Shown: in pieces, positions 7,564 to 8,659 of the stretch | How the letters are laid out: every line of letters begins with the position of its first letter | How positions within the stretch are numbered: the stretch's first letter is position 1 | The notes under the pieces: generated by a model | Database searches by the model: none | What the model was told of the DNA's origin: nothing | The model's input: only the letters and a program-made list of their open reading frames with translations | Assembly (NCBI GenBank): GCA_021154065.1 | Contig: JAJKJG010000393.1 | Span: 1-8,659 of the forward strand | DNA from: Methylobacterium sp. | Lineage (GTDB): Bacteria > Pseudomonadota > Alphaproteobacteria > Rhizobiales > Beijerinckiaceae | Direction: 5' to 3' | Length of the DNA: 8,659 nt | Made by a program: the position numbers and the translations under genes

Positions 7564-8481
7564 TCAGCGGAGCGGCCGCGGGCTTCGCCCGCCGCGGGCC
7601 AGCACGAGCACCGCCCAGCCGTCGAGGTCGAGCCGCCGTTCGAGCCGAAGATCTTGCGCCGCGTAGGCCGAGAGCACGCCCGGCACGTCGCGCGGCAGCA
7701 GGCCGGAGAGGATCAGCGTGCCGCGACGGGCGAGCACGGCTGAAAGCGCCGGGGCGAGCCGTCGCAGCGGCCGGGCGAGGATGTTCGCGAAGACGAGGTC
7801 GAAGCGCCGGCGCCGCCGCGCCAGCGCGTGCCGGACGCCGGCCGCGGCGTAGAAGCGCAGATGCGGCGCGACCGCGTTCAGCCGCGCGTTGTCGCGCGCC
7901 ACCGCGACGGCGACCGGATCGATGTCGCCGGCGACGACCGTGCGCTTCAGCGCCTTCGCTGCGGCAAGCGCCAGGATGCCGGTGCCGGTGCCGACGTCGA
8001 GCACGCGCCGCGGGCGCTTCCGCTTCAACGCGCCGGCGAAGGCGAGGAGGCAGCCGCGCGTCGTGCCGTGATGCCCGGTGCCGAAGGCGAGCGCCGCCTC
8101 GATCTCGATCGCGAGGTCGTTCGGCCGCACCGCCGCCTGGTCATGGACGCCGTGGACGAGGAAGCGTCCGGCCCGCACCGGCTGCAGCCCGTCGAGCGCG
8201 GCCTGGACCCAGTCCTTCTGCTCGAGGCGCGCGAAGGTGGCGCGCTCGGCCTCGGCGCCGACGATCGGCCGGATGAGCTCGCGCAGCGCGTCTGCGTCGG
8301 GCTCGTGCGCGAAATAGGCCTCGAGCGCCCAGGCGCCGCCGTCGGCCTCGAAGGCCGCGACCGCGGTCTCGCCCGGGTCGAAGACCTCGCCGAGGAGCTC
8401 TGTCGCCTGCCGGGCCGAAGCCTCGTCGGTCGCAAGCCGCATCACATGGGTCGGCCGGTTCGGGTGCAGGCCTTCGAGCAT
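7564..8481 (-). CDS. prmA: Ribosomal protein L11 methyltransferase
   Basis: Cytoplasmic S-adenosylmethionine-dependent methyltransferase that trimethylates ribosomal protein L11. Residue numbers here count from the upstream ATG at 8550; subtract 23 for the chosen start. The PrmA signature ALAFGTGHHGTTRGCL spans 154-169. The SAM-binding motif LDVGTGTGILALAAAKAL spans 184-201, an acidic DIDP follows at 209-212, and the catalytic-side motif FANILARPL spans 254-262. The N-terminal part (THVMRLATDEA onwards) matches the small L11-recognition domain. I chose ATG 8481 (305 residues; begins MLEGLHPNRPTHVMRL) because the extra 23 residues from ATG 8550 are arginine-rich, unlike the family, and would lengthen the protein beyond its usual 290-300. 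ATG 8442 is a further candidate. None has a strong ribosome binding site. The gene heads a short unit with the DUF3574 lipoprotein. Confidence 0.93.
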   Translation of the reverse strand: MLEGLHPNRPTHVMRLATDEASARQATELLGEVFDPGETAVAAFEADGGAWALEAYFAHEPDADALRELIRPIVGAEAERATFARLEQKDWVQAALDGLQPVRAGRFLVHGVHDQAAVRPNDLAIEIEAALAFGTGHHGTTRGCLLAFAGALKRKRPRRVLDVGTGTGILALAAAKALKRTVVAGDIDPVAVAVARDNARLNAVAPHLRFYAAAGVRHALARRRRRFDLVFANILARPLRRLAPALSAVLARRGTLILSGLLPRDVPGVLSAYAAQDLRLERRLDLDGWAVLVLARGGRSPRPLR

Positions 8482-8597
8482 GCGCCGGCTTAGCACTGCG
8501 GGCCGGCGCCGGAAACCTGACGGCGGGGCGTGCGTCATCCCCTCGGGCATTTCCGCCGAGGCGAAGGTCTTCGCACTGTCAAAGAGCGGGGGGAGCA

Positions 8598-8650
8598 GGA
8601 CGCCAGGGACCGGCTCTCAATTTTTATAGGATGCCAGTGTCCTGGCGTCC
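8598..8650. repeat. Nested inverted repeats upstream of prmA (possible operator)
   Basis: Three copies of one 9-mer lie in 53 bases. GGACGCCAG occurs at 8598-8606, GGATGCCAG at 8629-8637, and the complement CTGGCGTCC at 8642-8650. The second and third form a near-perfect palindrome (8 of 9 pairs) around a 4-nt TGTC centre. The first and third form a perfect 10-bp inverted repeat, GGACGCCAGG / CCTGGCGTCC. The two direct copies are 31 bp apart, close to three helical turns, as expected for cooperative protein binding. Neither strand has a T run after the palindrome, so it does not look like a terminator. A DNA-binding site controlling prmA or a gene beyond the window end is the simplest reading; the end of a small mobile repeat is the alternative. 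Confidence 0.5.
8623..8628 (-). promoter_or_regulatory. Possible -10 box for prmA
   Basis: On the minus strand this reads TATAAA, inside the only clearly AT-rich patch of the prmA upstream region (8618-8628). It would place transcription start about 65-70 nt before ATG 8550. The expected -35 position falls inside the palindrome at 8629-8650 and reads GGACGC or GGGACG, a poor match to TTGACA. If real, a protein on the palindrome would overlap the -35 and act as a repressor or activator. Confidence 0.3.
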
Positions 8651-8659
8651 CGCGCGGCG

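Noticed and set aside
7479..8276. Plus-strand open frame of 265 codons opposite prmA and the DUF3574 gene
   Set aside because: Its product is almost entirely R, A, G, P and S, and it lies antisense to prmA, which carries clear PrmA signatures.
8561..8574. Small hairpin GCGAA-GGTC-TTCGC upstream of prmA
   Set aside because: A 5-bp stem is common by chance in this composition, and there is no T run or conserved leader feature. A TTGACA on the minus strand nearby (about 8577-8582) has no -10 box at the right distance.

Overview
This window comes from a high-GC bacterial chromosome (roughly 70% GC by eye, with strong G/C bias at third codon positions). It is most likely an alphaproteobacterium of the Hyphomicrobiales (Rhizobiales) type. 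That placement is an inference from codon usage and from the style of the proteins (PotC-type permease, DUF3574 lipoprotein, BarA-like hybrid kinase); there is no rRNA or other marker here to fix it. I see no tRNA, rRNA, CRISPR array or complete insertion sequence.

Layout: (1) 3-3095, plus strand, is a probable transport/metabolism operon. It holds a PotC-type ABC transporter permease, whose start overlaps the stop of an upstream gene lying outside the window; an unlisted 26-codon single-span membrane miniprotein; a tartrate/isopropylmalate-type beta-decarboxylating dehydrogenase; and a luciferase-like flavin monooxygenase that overlaps the dehydrogenase stop. (2) 3212-4287 is a scar. The first part of a DoxX-family membrane protein gene (plus strand) runs directly into the middle of a REC-HisKA sensor kinase gene (minus strand). 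Both convergent genes lose their 3' parts at the same point, about 3417/3418, and the DoxX fragment also carries a 2-nt frameshift in a CGCGCG run. (3) 4386-7136, plus strand, is an intact large hybrid histidine kinase with sensor, HAMP, HisKA, HATPase, a degenerate receiver, a true receiver and an HPt domain. It is divergent from the truncated kinase. (4) 7154-8481, minus strand, is prmA (ribosomal protein L11 methyltransferase) followed after 5 nt by a DUF3574 lipoprotein gene. Upstream of prmA, close to the window end, lies a set of three GGAYGCCAG half-sites forming nested inverted repeats next to a TATAAA-like -10 box.

How the genes work together: the first block looks like solute uptake coupled to oxidation of a hydroxy-dicarboxylate or similar substrate, though the substrate is not readable from sequence. 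The two divergent kinases could share a phosphorelay, because the truncated one keeps a complete receiver domain and the large one supplies an HPt domain. The prmA/DUF3574 pair is a separate short housekeeping transcription unit, convergent with the large kinase gene across only 17 nt.

The strongest anomalies are the double truncation at about 3418, the hydrophobic miniprotein at 885-965, and the repeat array at 8598-8650. I found no convincing new multi-gene system.
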